Origin: Rhodobacter viridis
GTDB taxonomy: Bacteria; Pseudomonadota; Alphaproteobacteria; Rhodobacterales; Rhodobacteraceae
Length of the DNA stretch: 64,000 bases
NCBI RefSeq assembly: GCF_003217355.1
Contig: NZ_QJTK01000008.1
Span: 1 to 64,000 of the forward strand
Direction: 5' to 3'
The translations under genes were made by a program, and so were the position numbers. The notes below the pieces were generated by a model that did not search any database, was not told the DNA's origin, and saw only the letters and a program-made list of their open reading frames with translations. Below are positions 8,081 through 16,251 of this stretch, in pieces. Within the stretch, counting starts at the first letter, position 1. The number at the start of each line of letters is the position of its first letter.

Positions 8081-9679
8081 ATGAGTTCATTTGTCAGCTT
8101 CAACCAGTTCGTACGACACGGCGGCCACGCGACCATTGTCCTCGGCCTTCGTGCGATTGAACTTGCGATGGAGCTAAAGCACGCGCGACTGGACAGTACC
8201 GTTACGGATGCATTTGAACAGCGGCTGCGCGAGCTTGCGGCAGAGAATTGGTCCGCCTTGACGGGAGCGTTCGCGCGTGCAGGCATCGTCGCTGATCCGA
8301 CTGTCGAAGACGTAGAGACCGAGATTTCCCGCGAGCGGGCTGACTTTTCGGAACAGGCTTCAGCGATCATGGCAACCACTGACCCGAGCGTTGCTGACGC
8401 CGATGTTTCGACACTTTCCGATTGGCTCGCGCGTCGATTTCTGACCCAGATCAACGAATGGCGCCAGCGACGGTTGGGCGTGACCCATTTTGTCTGGCGG
8501 ACGCAGGACGATGAGAAGGTCCGCGCGGCGCACGCCGAACGCGATGACAGGGTCTATTCCTGGCAAGACGAATTCCCCGATGGTCCGCCCGGTCACGGCT
8601 ACAACTGCCGATGCGTCGCCGAACCGGCGATCGTCGACGGAACGATCCTGCTCACAGATTTCCCGACATCTCCAGACCTCAGCGAGAGGATAGCCCAGGC
8701 GCAAGCCGACGGGCTCACCGACGCAGCGGCAGATGCAGCAGCAGGCGGTGCGATTTCGGTCTACAATCTGTTCCGCTTTTCGTGGCTTGGTTACCGGCGC
8801 CTGTTCGGTGTGATCACGCCTGAGGAGGAGGCCGAGCGCCTCGCCATGCGCGAAAGCCTGGCCAGCGCCATTCGAGCGCTCGCCGATCTCGACGCCGAGA
8901 CCGTCCGCCAACTGAGCGAAGCCTTCGTCGACTATTTCGACGCCAGACACGCGGACCTGCGTCTGCTCGACCTCGAATTCCGTCTCGGGCTCGCCTCGGA
9001 AGACGCATTGCTCAAGGCCTATCGCGACGTCGCCTATCTGGACGCAGCGACAACGCTCGGGGGCGTGGCCCTTACGACGACGCTCGCACGGCTTGGGGTA
9101 GGGGTAGCACGGCTCTCGCCGCGGGCAGCAATCGTCGGCTTGCGCTCGGCTGCCCTGCGCATCGACGGCATGATCGCCATGCGGAGCGCCACGGTCGACA
9201 GCTTCGTCGCGCGCAGATTTGCCGAGTTGGCAACGCAGGGACACGGCCCGCAGCGTCACGAAGGCGCGGTCACTCGACAGATGCTGATCGACCGCGTGTT
9301 GCTCGGCATAGATCCGATGACCGGGACTTCGAGAGACGGCGTGACCGGGAGACCGCACCGCGCGCCACCGATTGCCAGCCGTATCACGTCGCCTGAGGCA
9401 TTCGTTGCCGCCGAGCGCTTCGTGCGGCGAACGCCCGAATATCGCGCGGCTCGAGACGCTGCGCAATTCGAACCGGCATATCAGCGCGGCAGCTTCCTCG
9501 TCGTTCTTCCTTTGGAGGACGCGCTTGGCCCGGACTACCTGCGCCTCGTAGAGGGAGTCAGGACTGCCGGCGGAGGCGCCATCAGCGCAGATTTCGATCG
9601 TGGCAACCTGCTGGCTGTATTCCGCCATGTGCAGGGCAGTGAACCTGCGCTCGTCACCATGTACCCGATCACGAGGTAG
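8081..9679 (+). CDS. MuF-domain polymorphic toxin
   Basis: A 532-residue protein without a signal peptide. Residues about 110-185 form a phage head-morphogenesis (MuF / SPP1 gp7-like) domain: FVWRTQDDEKVRAAHAERDD followed by GHGYNCRCVAEP, the characteristic W-R-D-VR-H and NCRC pattern. A long helical middle region follows. The last ~150 residues look like a toxin module: an HG-x4-H element (QGHGPQRHEGAV), a helical ITSPEAFVAAERFVRR segment and a final LVTMYPI strand, an order reminiscent of RNase A-like CdiA C-terminal toxins. MuF domains joined to C-terminal toxins are a known polymorphic toxin class, usually in prophages; no other phage genes are seen here. It is followed three bases later by a small putative immunity gene. 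The nuclease assignment is inference. Confidence 0.78.
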   Translation: MSSFVSFNQFVRHGGHATIVLGLRAIELAMELKHARLDSTVTDAFEQRLRELAAENWSALTGAFARAGIVADPTVEDVETEISRERADFSEQASAIMATTDPSVADADVSTLSDWLARRFLTQINEWRQRRLGVTHFVWRTQDDEKVRAAHAERDDRVYSWQDEFPDGPPGHGYNCRCVAEPAIVDGTILLTDFPTSPDLSERIAQAQADGLTDAAADAAAGGAISVYNLFRFSWLGYRRLFGVITPEEEAERLAMRESLASAIRALADLDAETVRQLSEAFVDYFDARHADLRLLDLEFRLGLASEDALLKAYRDVAYLDAATTLGGVALTTTLARLGVGVARLSPRAAIVGLRSAALRIDGMIAMRSATVDSFVARRFAELATQGHGPQRHEGAVTRQMLIDRVLLGIDPMTGTSRDGVTGRPHRAPPIASRITSPEAFVAAERFVRRTPEYRAARDAAQFEPAYQRGSFLVVLPLEDALGPDYLRLVEGVRTAGGGAISADFDRGNLLAVFRHVQGSEPALVTMYPITR

Positions 9680-9682
9680 AAA

Positions 9683-9955
9683 ATGGTCAGCCTAGACAGT
9701 TGGAAAAGGACTATGTTCCTGCTTTGTGGGCCGGAGACCTACGATCCCGACGCCTTGAAGGCGGGTCTTGAGATTGACCCTGATGACTCGCGCCGATTCC
9801 GGGAACGCTTCGAGGCGGTCTTGCGGTACAGGCCGTTGACTGCCGACGAATACGAAAAGGATATCGGGTTCCATTTTGACAATGACGAAGAGATGTACGG
9901 CTACCTTCGGGCGATGTTCGACTTTCTTTTCCAACGCGGACCATTTCCGGAATGA
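9683..9955 (+). CDS. Putative toxin immunity protein, copy 1
   Basis: A 90-residue acidic, soluble protein starting three bases after the toxin stop codon. It has the shape expected of an immunity protein: small, acidic, directly 3' of a polymorphic toxin. It is clearly paralogous to the gene at 10029: both share the order M-SLD, MF-L-CG, Y-PD-LK, LTADEYE (or LTADDYA) and F-NDE...Y, ending in DFLF--GP-PE. That resembles small CdiI-type immunity families paired with RNase toxins, but I cannot name the family with certainty. Its stop codon overlaps an ATG (9952) opening the orphan toxin-tail frame. Confidence 0.7.
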   Translation: MVSLDSWKRTMFLLCGPETYDPDALKAGLEIDPDDSRRFRERFEAVLRYRPLTADEYEKDIGFHFDNDEEMYGYLRAMFDFLFQRGPFPE

Positions 9956-10032
9956 CTTTTTTGGCGGCATTGGCCGGGATTGGCGACGAGCCTGTGCTGG
10001 TCACGATGTATCCGATGGAAGCGCGACAATGA
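9952..10032 (+). pseudogene. Orphan 3' tail of a second toxin gene
   Basis: Between the two immunity genes, a 26-codon frame reads LAALAGIGDEPVLVTMYPME near its end. This aligns with the C-terminus of the intact toxin (LLAVFRHVQGSEPALVTMYP). Its TGA (10030-10032) overlaps the ATG of the second immunity gene. The arrangement is the footprint of an orphan toxin/immunity module whose toxin part has been lost except for the final ~20 codons. It is too short to be functional as a toxin. Confidence 0.72.
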
Positions 10033-10322
10033 AATCTCTCGACCTGCGGACCCAGGCTTGGCTGGATGACATGTTCCTCTATTGCGGGGCGAACGTGTAT
10101 GGCCCGGACAAATTGAAAGAAGAACTCGGGTGGTCGAGCGAATGGTCTGAGCACCTGCGTTGGAATTTCGATTATGTCTTGGAAAACCGGTCTCTGACCG
10201 CTGACGATTACGCGCGCAGAACGGACATCGAATTCGAAAACGACGAAGCGCTGTTTGCGTACGTCGAGGCGCTGCGTGATTTTCTTTTTTTGAACGGACC
10301 TTATCCCGAATTCGAAGGCTGA
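10029..10322 (+). CDS. Putative toxin immunity protein, copy 2
   Basis: A 97-residue acidic protein paralogous to the 90-residue product at 9683 (shared LTADDYA, FENDEALFAYVEALRDFLF and terminal NGPYPE). I chose the ATG at 10029 because it overlaps the stop of the orphan toxin tail (ATGA) and because homology with copy 1 begins exactly there (MKSLDLRTQAW versus MVSLDSWKRTM); an upstream in-frame start would translate through the tail of copy 1 out of frame. It is presumably the immunity gene for the lost second toxin and may protect against sibling strains carrying it. Exact family not certain. Confidence 0.7.
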   Translation: MKSLDLRTQAWLDDMFLYCGANVYGPDKLKEELGWSSEWSEHLRWNFDYVLENRSLTADDYARRTDIEFENDEALFAYVEALRDFLFLNGPYPEFEG

Positions 10323-10556
10323 GCCAGGCTGGAGAACGTTCGACGGCAGGCCCACCCCCTCCATCGAATGACTGCTTTCGGGACGCGATCGCGGAACCGC
10401 ACGGCGCGGCCACCGTCCGCTTTCCGCCCTCTTCGAAGGCGCCGCGCGTCATGCTCGCGTGAGCCATGACCGACCGCAGGCGACAGCGCATCTTGGCAAG
10501 CAGATCACTGATCGCACGCGCTTCCCCGAGGGTGGATGACAAAGTTGACGCATGCT

Positions 10557-12443
10557 TCAGGAGCCTGCGTCCATGTCGATGACAGCCTGACCCGCACCGC
10601 GCTGCAGGGCTTGAACGAAGCGCTCGTGGATCCGCAATCGACGGTAGGTGAACCCGTAGGGCTTCTCCGGCGGACCGATCGGATGAACTCCAACCTCTTT
10701 CAGCTGTTTCCTGGTCGCGTCCCGATCGAGGCGAAGCCAGTCGGCGAGTTCCTTGCAGGTCATGAACTCCGTGCGAAAATCGCTTATATGCGCCTCGGTC
10801 ACATAGTATTGCGGCTTTGCGGTCACTGGGTTCGGGGCGAAGTCTGCCTTCATCACGCCATCTCGGATCATCGCGCGCATCTGAACCTGGGTTACGCCCA
10901 AGCGCTCCGCCGCCTGCTCCACGGTAAGACCCGTCGCCTTGGCTCGCAGCAGGAGCGGGCGAATTTCCCGGACATTGACGAGCACCGCGAGATAGCCCTC
11001 GCGTCCGGTGTGCCGACTGATCTTTTTCAGCTTCCCGTCGAAGATCAGCCCCACGATTTCCCTTGCGGAACAGACGAGCCGACGGCAGGCCGAGGGGATG
11101 TCGTGAAAGTCGTGCATGGCCTGAGATGTCGCCACACCCCCGAGCAAGAGGCGATCAAGGAAGCTCTGGATTTCGGCGGGATGAAAGCTTGGATAGGTGT
11201 CCGCGCCGGTCGGAAGCGGACAGATGAACCCCGCCTTGACCATGATCTCAAGCTGGTCGCGCGGGAAGTTGAAGCGCTCGATCACATCGGTCCAGCCAAG
11301 GCCTTCGAGCATCGGGCGCACCAGCGCCTCTGCGGCATCGGCGTCGAACAGGTCCCACGCTGCGCGCCTTGCCGAAGTTTCAGGAACCAGTCCGGCATCG
11401 ACGAGGGCCTTGCGCAGACGGTCCGTGCCCATGCCCGTCGCGTTCGACAGCGAGCGGATGGAATGGAGGCGGCGCTTCTCGACCCGGTGGCCCAGCACGT
11501 CGTCGTCGGGGGCGAGCGGCCATGTCGCAAGAATGTGCTCGCGCAGGAGGGTGCGAAACGGGGTGAATTCCGGGCCCTCGAGATCACGCGAAAAACGGTC
11601 GTAAAGGGGGCCGAGGCGCGCATGCAGGCCATCGTTCGGCGACCCGTCGCGTGCCTGAAGATGGAGGAGCGCCTCGCGGATCTGCGCCTCGCCCTGAGAG
11701 GCCGAGAAAAAGCCGACATCGGCCGCCATGCGCCATCGCACCGGACTGAGCTTCAGCGAGCGTGGGAATTTCTCCAGCAGAAGGGAGCGCCCGAGAAGCT
11801 CGGTGAAGGTCGCGGCGGCGGTCAGCTCGAACCTGTCTAGCCAGAGTCCGGTGGTTTCTCCATCAAGGCGCCGCACGAGCCATTGTTCGAACGGCGAGAC
11901 TGGCAGGGAGGGCGTGTCCAGGGCGCCGGTTATCACCTGCGGCATGAAGAGGCCGATCCGCGTTGCGAAATCGTGGCGCTTGGTCCGGTCGCTGTCGGTC
12001 CAGACCTCGACAAGAGCGCGGTTGTGGCGGGGGCAGGCTCGGAGGAAGGGAACCTGCCAATTCGAGCGAAAGGCCATGCCGATCTGATGCGGCAGGCCAG
12101 AACCTCGGGCATCTTCACGCAGGCAATCGGGGCAGATCCGCGTGGTGGGGCTGCGCACGGCTTGGCGCGGAAAGACATTGCCGTTGCGCTCGAAGCTGCG
12201 GGTGCTCACGCGCGAAAAACTGGCAGATCGGAGGGGGCGAGGATCCGTGTCCGCGATCTGCGCAAGCCCCTCGATCGCGTGGGGCGCGCCGTCGATCAGA
12301 TCGGAAAGGTCGATCCCGATCAGGACGGCAAAGCTCTCCAGGTTGGCGCCATTCCGCATGGCGAGGCGCGACAGATATGAGGCCGGCGCTTCGCCGGGCG
12401 CGGGGTCGAACCTGAGTGTGAGGCGGGGAAGCGCTGAGGTCAT
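10557..12443 (-). CDS. tniQ: TniQ-family protein, stand-alone
   Basis: A 628-residue protein of the TniQ/TnsD group, target-selection components of Tn5053- and Tn7-like transposons. The N-terminus carries the family start (LTLRFDPAPGEAPASYLSRL) and a zinc-finger-like element CPDCLRE ... CPRHNRALVE. The C-terminal half contains helix-turn-helix-like segments, for example LTVEQAAERLGVTQVQMRAM and MTCKELADWLRLDRDATRKQ. Normally tniQ lies beside tniA (transposase) and tniB (ATPase); neither is found in the window, so the element is either partial or its partners lie elsewhere. Its 5' end faces the repeat cluster at about 12574-12640. The start ATG at 12443 lacks a strong ribosome binding site. 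Confidence 0.82.
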   Translation of the reverse strand: MTSALPRLTLRFDPAPGEAPASYLSRLAMRNGANLESFAVLIGIDLSDLIDGAPHAIEGLAQIADTDPRPLRSASFSRVSTRSFERNGNVFPRQAVRSPTTRICPDCLREDARGSGLPHQIGMAFRSNWQVPFLRACPRHNRALVEVWTDSDRTKRHDFATRIGLFMPQVITGALDTPSLPVSPFEQWLVRRLDGETTGLWLDRFELTAAATFTELLGRSLLLEKFPRSLKLSPVRWRMAADVGFFSASQGEAQIREALLHLQARDGSPNDGLHARLGPLYDRFSRDLEGPEFTPFRTLLREHILATWPLAPDDDVLGHRVEKRRLHSIRSLSNATGMGTDRLRKALVDAGLVPETSARRAAWDLFDADAAEALVRPMLEGLGWTDVIERFNFPRDQLEIMVKAGFICPLPTGADTYPSFHPAEIQSFLDRLLLGGVATSQAMHDFHDIPSACRRLVCSAREIVGLIFDGKLKKISRHTGREGYLAVLVNVREIRPLLLRAKATGLTVEQAAERLGVTQVQMRAMIRDGVMKADFAPNPVTAKPQYYVTEAHISDFRTEFMTCKELADWLRLDRDATRKQLKEVGVHPIGPPEKPYGFTYRRLRIHERFVQALQRGAGQAVIDMDAGS

Positions 12444-12573
12444 GATCCGGCTGGCAATTCTGGCTTCCTTGCTTTGCCCTGAAACCGCCGGGTCCTCAAT
12501 CCCTGAGGATTAGGGGGGCAATCTTGCCAAAACCGCTTCAAAACCGGGGGATGCCGCTCGAGGAAGTCCCGAA

Positions 12574-12654
12574 TCGCCATTGCGGAAGCTGCAAGTGTCA
12601 ATTTTGCGGCGTTTCGTTGTCATTGCGGCAAGTTTGAGTGGCAAACCATACACA
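12574..12654. repeat. Repeats at ~21-22 bp spacing, possible transposon end
   Basis: Three imperfect copies of a CATTGCGGCAAG-like motif are spaced about two helical turns apart: CGCCATTGCGGAAG (from 12575), TGTCAATTTTGCGGC (from 12596) and TGTCATTGCGGCAAG (from 12618). Multiple direct binding sites near the tip are characteristic of Tn7/Tn5053-type ends. They lie between the tniQ start and the first core gene. A terminal ACA at about 12652-12654 would fit a TGT...ACA element, but no matching left end was found, so this is tentative. Confidence 0.45.
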
Positions 12655-12668
12655 CCCTGCGCGGCGTT

Positions 12669-13541
12669 TCAGAACCACTGCCCCGGTTCCATCAGGCCCA
12701 GATCCAGCAGCTGGCGGCTTGACCAGTCGAAGGGCACCGAATTGTGCCAGCGGAAGGTCGAGATGTCATAGGTCGAGCCGGGGTTGCGCTTGAGCGCCTT
12801 GGCGACGCGGAACGAGGCGATCGCCGCGGTCAGATTGTGGTGCCACGGACAGGCATAGGTGTTCAGCTCCTCATCCGAGAGCGTGTGATCGGCCCGCAGC
12901 ACCAGACCCGGCGCGGTGCGAAAAAGGGCGATCCGGTCGATCTTGCGCCGCGCCGCCGGGATGTGCTCGTCAAAGCGCCAGCGCAGCCCGCCGAAGAAAT
13001 CCAGCTGCCGATCGCGCGGGTGGTTGCGGTTCGCGGGATCGGGCCGACCAAGCGCGTAATAGCCCGCGCGGTCAAGCATCGCCTCGGCGAGGTTCACACC
13101 GTCGGGGTTCTTGTCCAGATCTGCGGCGTAAAGGTCGATCACGTAGCTCAGCATCCCGAAGCGGCGTTCTTCGCTGTGGAAGGCCAGCAACTCGCGCACC
13201 GAGCGGCTCTCGCAGAAGGGATAGAAGAGATATTCCGCGTTGAAACCGTAATACATCCAGGTCCCGGCGGGCGCGGCGGCGATCAGCGGGTTCATGGCCT
13301 CAAGGAAGGCCTCGGGCCCGCTCGAGATCCAGGGAATGCGGTGGATCTGCGCTGCAAGATCCTCGGGCAGCGCAAGCGTCGGGGGGGCGCAGACCAGAAC
13401 GGTGCGAAAGCCGAGCTTCAGGTGATGGCGGATCGTACTGTCGACCTCGGTCAGATCCTCGACCAGGATCACCGCCACCGGCGCCTTGGCCAGCACCTTT
13501 TTCGCGACGCTCAGGAACGCGGTCTGGGAAGCGTAATCCAT
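12669..13541 (-). CDS. Putative glycosyltransferase-like protein
   Basis: A 290-residue soluble protein. The start at 13541 ([12 protein letters not shown]) is preferred; longer versions reading up to 13688 would run into the divergent miaB promoter and coding start. The N-terminal part ([20 protein letters not shown] followed by [13 protein letters not shown]) resembles family-2 glycosyltransferases of the type that begin NE...W..HH..LG, and the middle has [10 protein letters not shown] and [13 protein letters not shown] segments. No transmembrane helices are evident. It is divergent from miaB and convergent with nothing on its 3' side except the island boundary. Function, donor and acceptor are unknown; the assignment to glycosyltransferases is by pattern only. 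Confidence 0.5.
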   Translation of the reverse strand: MDYASQTAFLSVAKKVLAKAPVAVILVEDLTEVDSTIRHHLKLGFRTVLVCAPPTLALPEDLAAQIHRIPWISSGPEAFLEAMNPLIAAAPAGTWMYYGFNAEYLFYPFCESRSVRELLAFHSEERRFGMLSYVIDLYAADLDKNPDGVNLAEAMLDRAGYYALGRPDPANRNHPRDRQLDFFGGLRWRFDEHIPAARRKIDRIALFRTAPGLVLRADHTLSDEELNTYACPWHHNLTAAIASFRVAKALKRNPGSTYDISTFRWHNSVPFDWSSRQLLDLGLMEPGQWF

Positions 13542-13656
13542 GCCTGTCTGCCCCTTTTTGCGCAACGTCGCGGAAGGGGCTGGGGAATGCAAGCCTCTCG
13601 CGCGGTTGCTTGCGCAGCGCGTTTGCGGTATCGGGCGCCAACCCCGGGAGGCCCCC

Positions 13657-14976
13657 ATGTCCGACGCGCCGAAAAAGCTGCATATCAAGACCTATGGCTG
13701 TCAGATGAACGTCTATGACAGCGAGCGCATGGCCGAGGCGATGGGCGTGCAGGGCTATACCCTGACCGATGATCCGGCCGAGGCGGACATGGTGCTGCTC
13801 AACACCTGCCACATCCGCGAAAAGGCTGCCGAAAAGGTCTACTCCGACCTTGGCCGTCTGCGCCCCCTCAAGGAGGCGAAGCCCGGTCTGACCATTGGCG
13901 TCGCGGGCTGCGTCGCGCAGGCCGAGGGCGAGGAAATCATGCGGCGGATGCCGCTCGTCGATCTGGTCGTCGGCTCGCAGAATTACCACCGCCTGCCCGA
14001 GATGGTGGCGGCGGTGGCGCGCGGCGAGCGTCCGGTCGATACCGAATTCCCCGCCGAGGACAAGTTCGACAAGCTGCCCGAGCGCCCGGTGCAGGCGCGA
14101 CCCACGGCCTTTCTGACCGTGCAGGAGGGCTGCGACAAGTTCTGTGCCTTCTGCGTCGTGCCTTATACGCGCGGCGCCGAAATCTCGCGCCCCGTCGCGC
14201 GCATCCTGACGGAAGCCGAAAAGCTGGTTGCGAAAGGCGTGAAGGAGATCACGCTGCTCGGGCAGAATGTGAACGCCTACCACGGGGACGGGCAGGGCGG
14301 CACTTGGGGCCTTGGCCGTCTGGTGCGCGACCTCGCCCGGATCGACGGGCTCGAGCGCATCCGCTACACCACGAGCCACCCCAACGACATGGCCGACGAC
14401 CTGATTGCCGCGCATGGCGAAGAGCCGAAGCTGATGCCCTATCTGCATCTGCCGGTGCAATCGGGCGCCGATCCGGTGCTGAAGGCGATGAACCGCAAGC
14501 ATACCGCCGAGGACTATCTGCGGCTGATCGAGCGCATCCGCGCCGCGCGGCCCGACATCCTGATTTCTTCGGATTTCATCGTCGGTTTCCCCGGTGAAAC
14601 CGATGCCGATCATCAGGCGAGCCTCGATCTGATCCGGGCCGTGGGCTTTGGCGCGGCGTTTTCGTTCAAATATTCGCCGCGTCCGGGCACGCCTGCGGCC
14701 GGTCGCGAGGGCGTCGCGTCCGAAGTGGCCGATGCCCGGCTGCAGGAATTGCAGGCGCTGATCACCGCGCAGCAGAAGGCCACCCAGCTCTCGATGGTCG
14801 GTCGCACCGTCGGCGTGCTGTTCGAGAAACCCGGCCGTCTGCCCGGGCAATGGGTCGGCAAGTCCGATCACTTGCATGCCGTGCACGTGAAGGGCGAGGG
14901 GATCGGGCCGGGTACGCTTGCGCAGGTGAGAATCACCGCCTCGGCGCCGAACTCGCTGGCGGGCGAATTGCTCTGA
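13657..14976 (+). CDS. miaB: tRNA-2-methylthio-N6-dimethylallyladenosine synthase MiaB
   Basis: A 439-residue radical-SAM methylthiotransferase that adds the 2-methylthio group to i6A37 of tRNAs reading UNN codons. The N-terminal UPF0004 domain has its three cysteines ([24 protein letters not shown]). The radical-SAM cluster motif is CDKFCAFC at about residues 159-166, and a TRAM-like RNA-binding region closes the protein ([13 protein letters not shown] onward). The ATG at 13657 has GGGAGG a few bases upstream and starts [15 protein letters not shown], typical of the family. The gene appears monocistronic, followed by a 217-bp spacer. Confidence 0.96.
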   Translation: MSDAPKKLHIKTYGCQMNVYDSERMAEAMGVQGYTLTDDPAEADMVLLNTCHIREKAAEKVYSDLGRLRPLKEAKPGLTIGVAGCVAQAEGEEIMRRMPLVDLVVGSQNYHRLPEMVAAVARGERPVDTEFPAEDKFDKLPERPVQARPTAFLTVQEGCDKFCAFCVVPYTRGAEISRPVARILTEAEKLVAKGVKEITLLGQNVNAYHGDGQGGTWGLGRLVRDLARIDGLERIRYTTSHPNDMADDLIAAHGEEPKLMPYLHLPVQSGADPVLKAMNRKHTAEDYLRLIERIRAARPDILISSDFIVGFPGETDADHQASLDLIRAVGFGAAFSFKYSPRPGTPAAGREGVASEVADARLQELQALITAQQKATQLSMVGRTVGVLFEKPGRLPGQWVGKSDHLHAVHVKGEGIGPGTLAQVRITASAPNSLAGELL

Positions 14977-15193
14977 CCCGTTGGGGTAGGGCCAAAACGC
15001 CTTCCGATTGTTCCGGGCCTCGGGGAAATGACACCGGGGCGGAGCAATTCTTGCGAATTATCAACCGGTTTGTTCCCTTTTCTGCCACAATAACGGGGCG
15101 AAAGCCCTTTCCTTGTCTCAAGGTTTTGTTACTGTGAGCCAAATTCGTTAACACGCCGGTTTTGCCGGGGTTGTTCCATTCGAGGAGGCTTGT

Positions 15194-15757
15194 GTGGGGA
15201 TGACAAGATTGACCCGAGGATTGAAACCGGTTGCGGCGGGCCTTGGGGCTGCGGCCCTTGCGCTGGCAGCTTCGATGGGCCCGGTTGCCGCACAGCAAAA
15301 GGCCGAAACCTATATTCCGGCGATCTGGATTGACCCGGATGGCTGCGAACACTGGGCGATGGATGACGGCACCGAGGGCTACATGGACGCGCGCAAGACC
15401 CGCGACGGTCGCCCGGTGTGCCACCGCAACGTCTGTGGCGTGCTGCAGACCGACACGCTTTTTGCCACCGACAGCGCGAAACTGACCGCCTCGGGCCGCG
15501 GGTATCTGCAGCAGTTCTTCCAATCCGCGCAAGCGCGCAGCTTCATCATCACCGGCCACACTGACAGCCGCGCCTCGGACGAATACAACATGCGCCTGTC
15601 GAAAGGCCGCGCCGAGGCCGTCGCCGGGGTGGCGCAACAGGTCGGCGCGCCGGTGCTGGCGGTGAACTGGTATGGCGAGCGGATGCCGAAAGCGACGAAC
15701 GCCACCGCCGCGGGCATGGCGCAGAACCGCCGCGTCGAAGTGATCTGTGTGAAGTGA
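15194..15757 (+). CDS. OmpA-family periplasmic/outer membrane protein
   Basis: About 187 residues with a signal peptide ending near VAAQQ. A Rhodobacter-type module (IWIDPDGCEHWAMDDGTEGY) precedes an OmpA-like peptidoglycan-binding domain: FATDSAKLTASGRGYLQQF, ITGHTDSRASDEYNMRLSKG RA-type core and NRRVEV at the end. It probably tethers the envelope to peptidoglycan. The start may be GTG 15194 (GAGGAGG five bases upstream) or ATG 15200. Eleven bases after its stop begins a small lipoprotein gene carrying a copy of the same N-terminal module, so the two are likely co-transcribed. Confidence 0.85.
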   Translation: MGMTRLTRGLKPVAAGLGAAALALAASMGPVAAQQKAETYIPAIWIDPDGCEHWAMDDGTEGYMDARKTRDGRPVCHRNVCGVLQTDTLFATDSAKLTASGRGYLQQFFQSAQARSFIITGHTDSRASDEYNMRLSKGRAEAVAGVAQQVGAPVLAVNWYGERMPKATNATAAGMAQNRRVEVICVK

Positions 15758-15768
15758 GGGGCGAGACG

Positions 15769-16071
15769 ATGAACGCAACGAAACTCCTGCTTCTGGGTGC
15801 GGCCGCGCTGGCGATGGCGGGCTGCGACAATAGCTATGGTCCCGACAAGTCGATCGACCGCGGCATCAACGCCCACCATCTGAGCACGCTCAAGGCCGGT
15901 GTCTGGGTCGACCCCGAGGGCTGCGATCACTGGATCATCGATGACGGCGTCGAGGGCTACATGTCCGAGCGCGTCGATGATTACGGCAAGCCGATCTGCT
16001 CGGGCGCTGCGCCGCCGAACACCGTCGTCGGGCCGTTCAAGGAAGGCTCGCCGGTTCCTGACTACCTCTGA
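15769..16071 (+). CDS. Small lipoprotein, paralogous to the OmpA-like N-terminal module
   Basis: A 100-residue predicted lipoprotein: signal peptide MNATKLLLLGAAALAMAGC with a lipobox-like AMAGC. The mature part contains VWVDPEGCDHWIIDDGVEGY and then a short YGKPICSG segment, clearly related to IWIDPDGCEHWAMDDGTEGY ... GRPVCHR of the upstream OmpA-like protein; the two Cys may form a disulfide. It lacks the OmpA domain. It lies eleven bases downstream of the OmpA gene and is followed by a strong terminator. Function is unknown; it may partner with the OmpA-like protein in the envelope. Confidence 0.75.
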   Translation: MNATKLLLLGAAALAMAGCDNSYGPDKSIDRGINAHHLSTLKAGVWVDPEGCDHWIIDDGVEGYMSERVDDYGKPICSGAAPPNTVVGPFKEGSPVPDYL

Positions 16072-16107
16072 TCGGGAAATCAGCATTCGCCCAAAATTCG
16101 GGCAATC

Positions 16108-16138
16108 CGGCCGCGCAACGCCTTGCGCGGCCGCTTTC
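16108..16138 (+). terminator. Rho-independent terminator after the lipoprotein gene
   Basis: An 11-bp perfect GC-rich stem (CGGCCGCGCAA / TTGCGCGGCCG) with a CGCC loop, followed by a short CTTTC tract. It ends the ompA-like/lipoprotein unit ahead of phoH. Confidence 0.75.
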
Positions 16139-16251
16139 ATGTCGCTGAGATGAATTTTTTCGCGCACCAGTGGTTTCGCGCAAACCAGCGCTTGCGTCGC
16201 CCGGGGGTGGGGTGCACCATATCTTTACCACGCCAGCCAAGGGAGACGTTA

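Noticed and set aside
8081-10322. Prophage containing the MuF protein
   Set aside because: No portal, terminase, capsid, tail, lysis or integrase genes in the surroundings.
10323-10556. Searched for a transposon left end matching the 12574-12654 repeats
   Set aside because: No CATTGCGG-type periodic sites or inverted copy seen.
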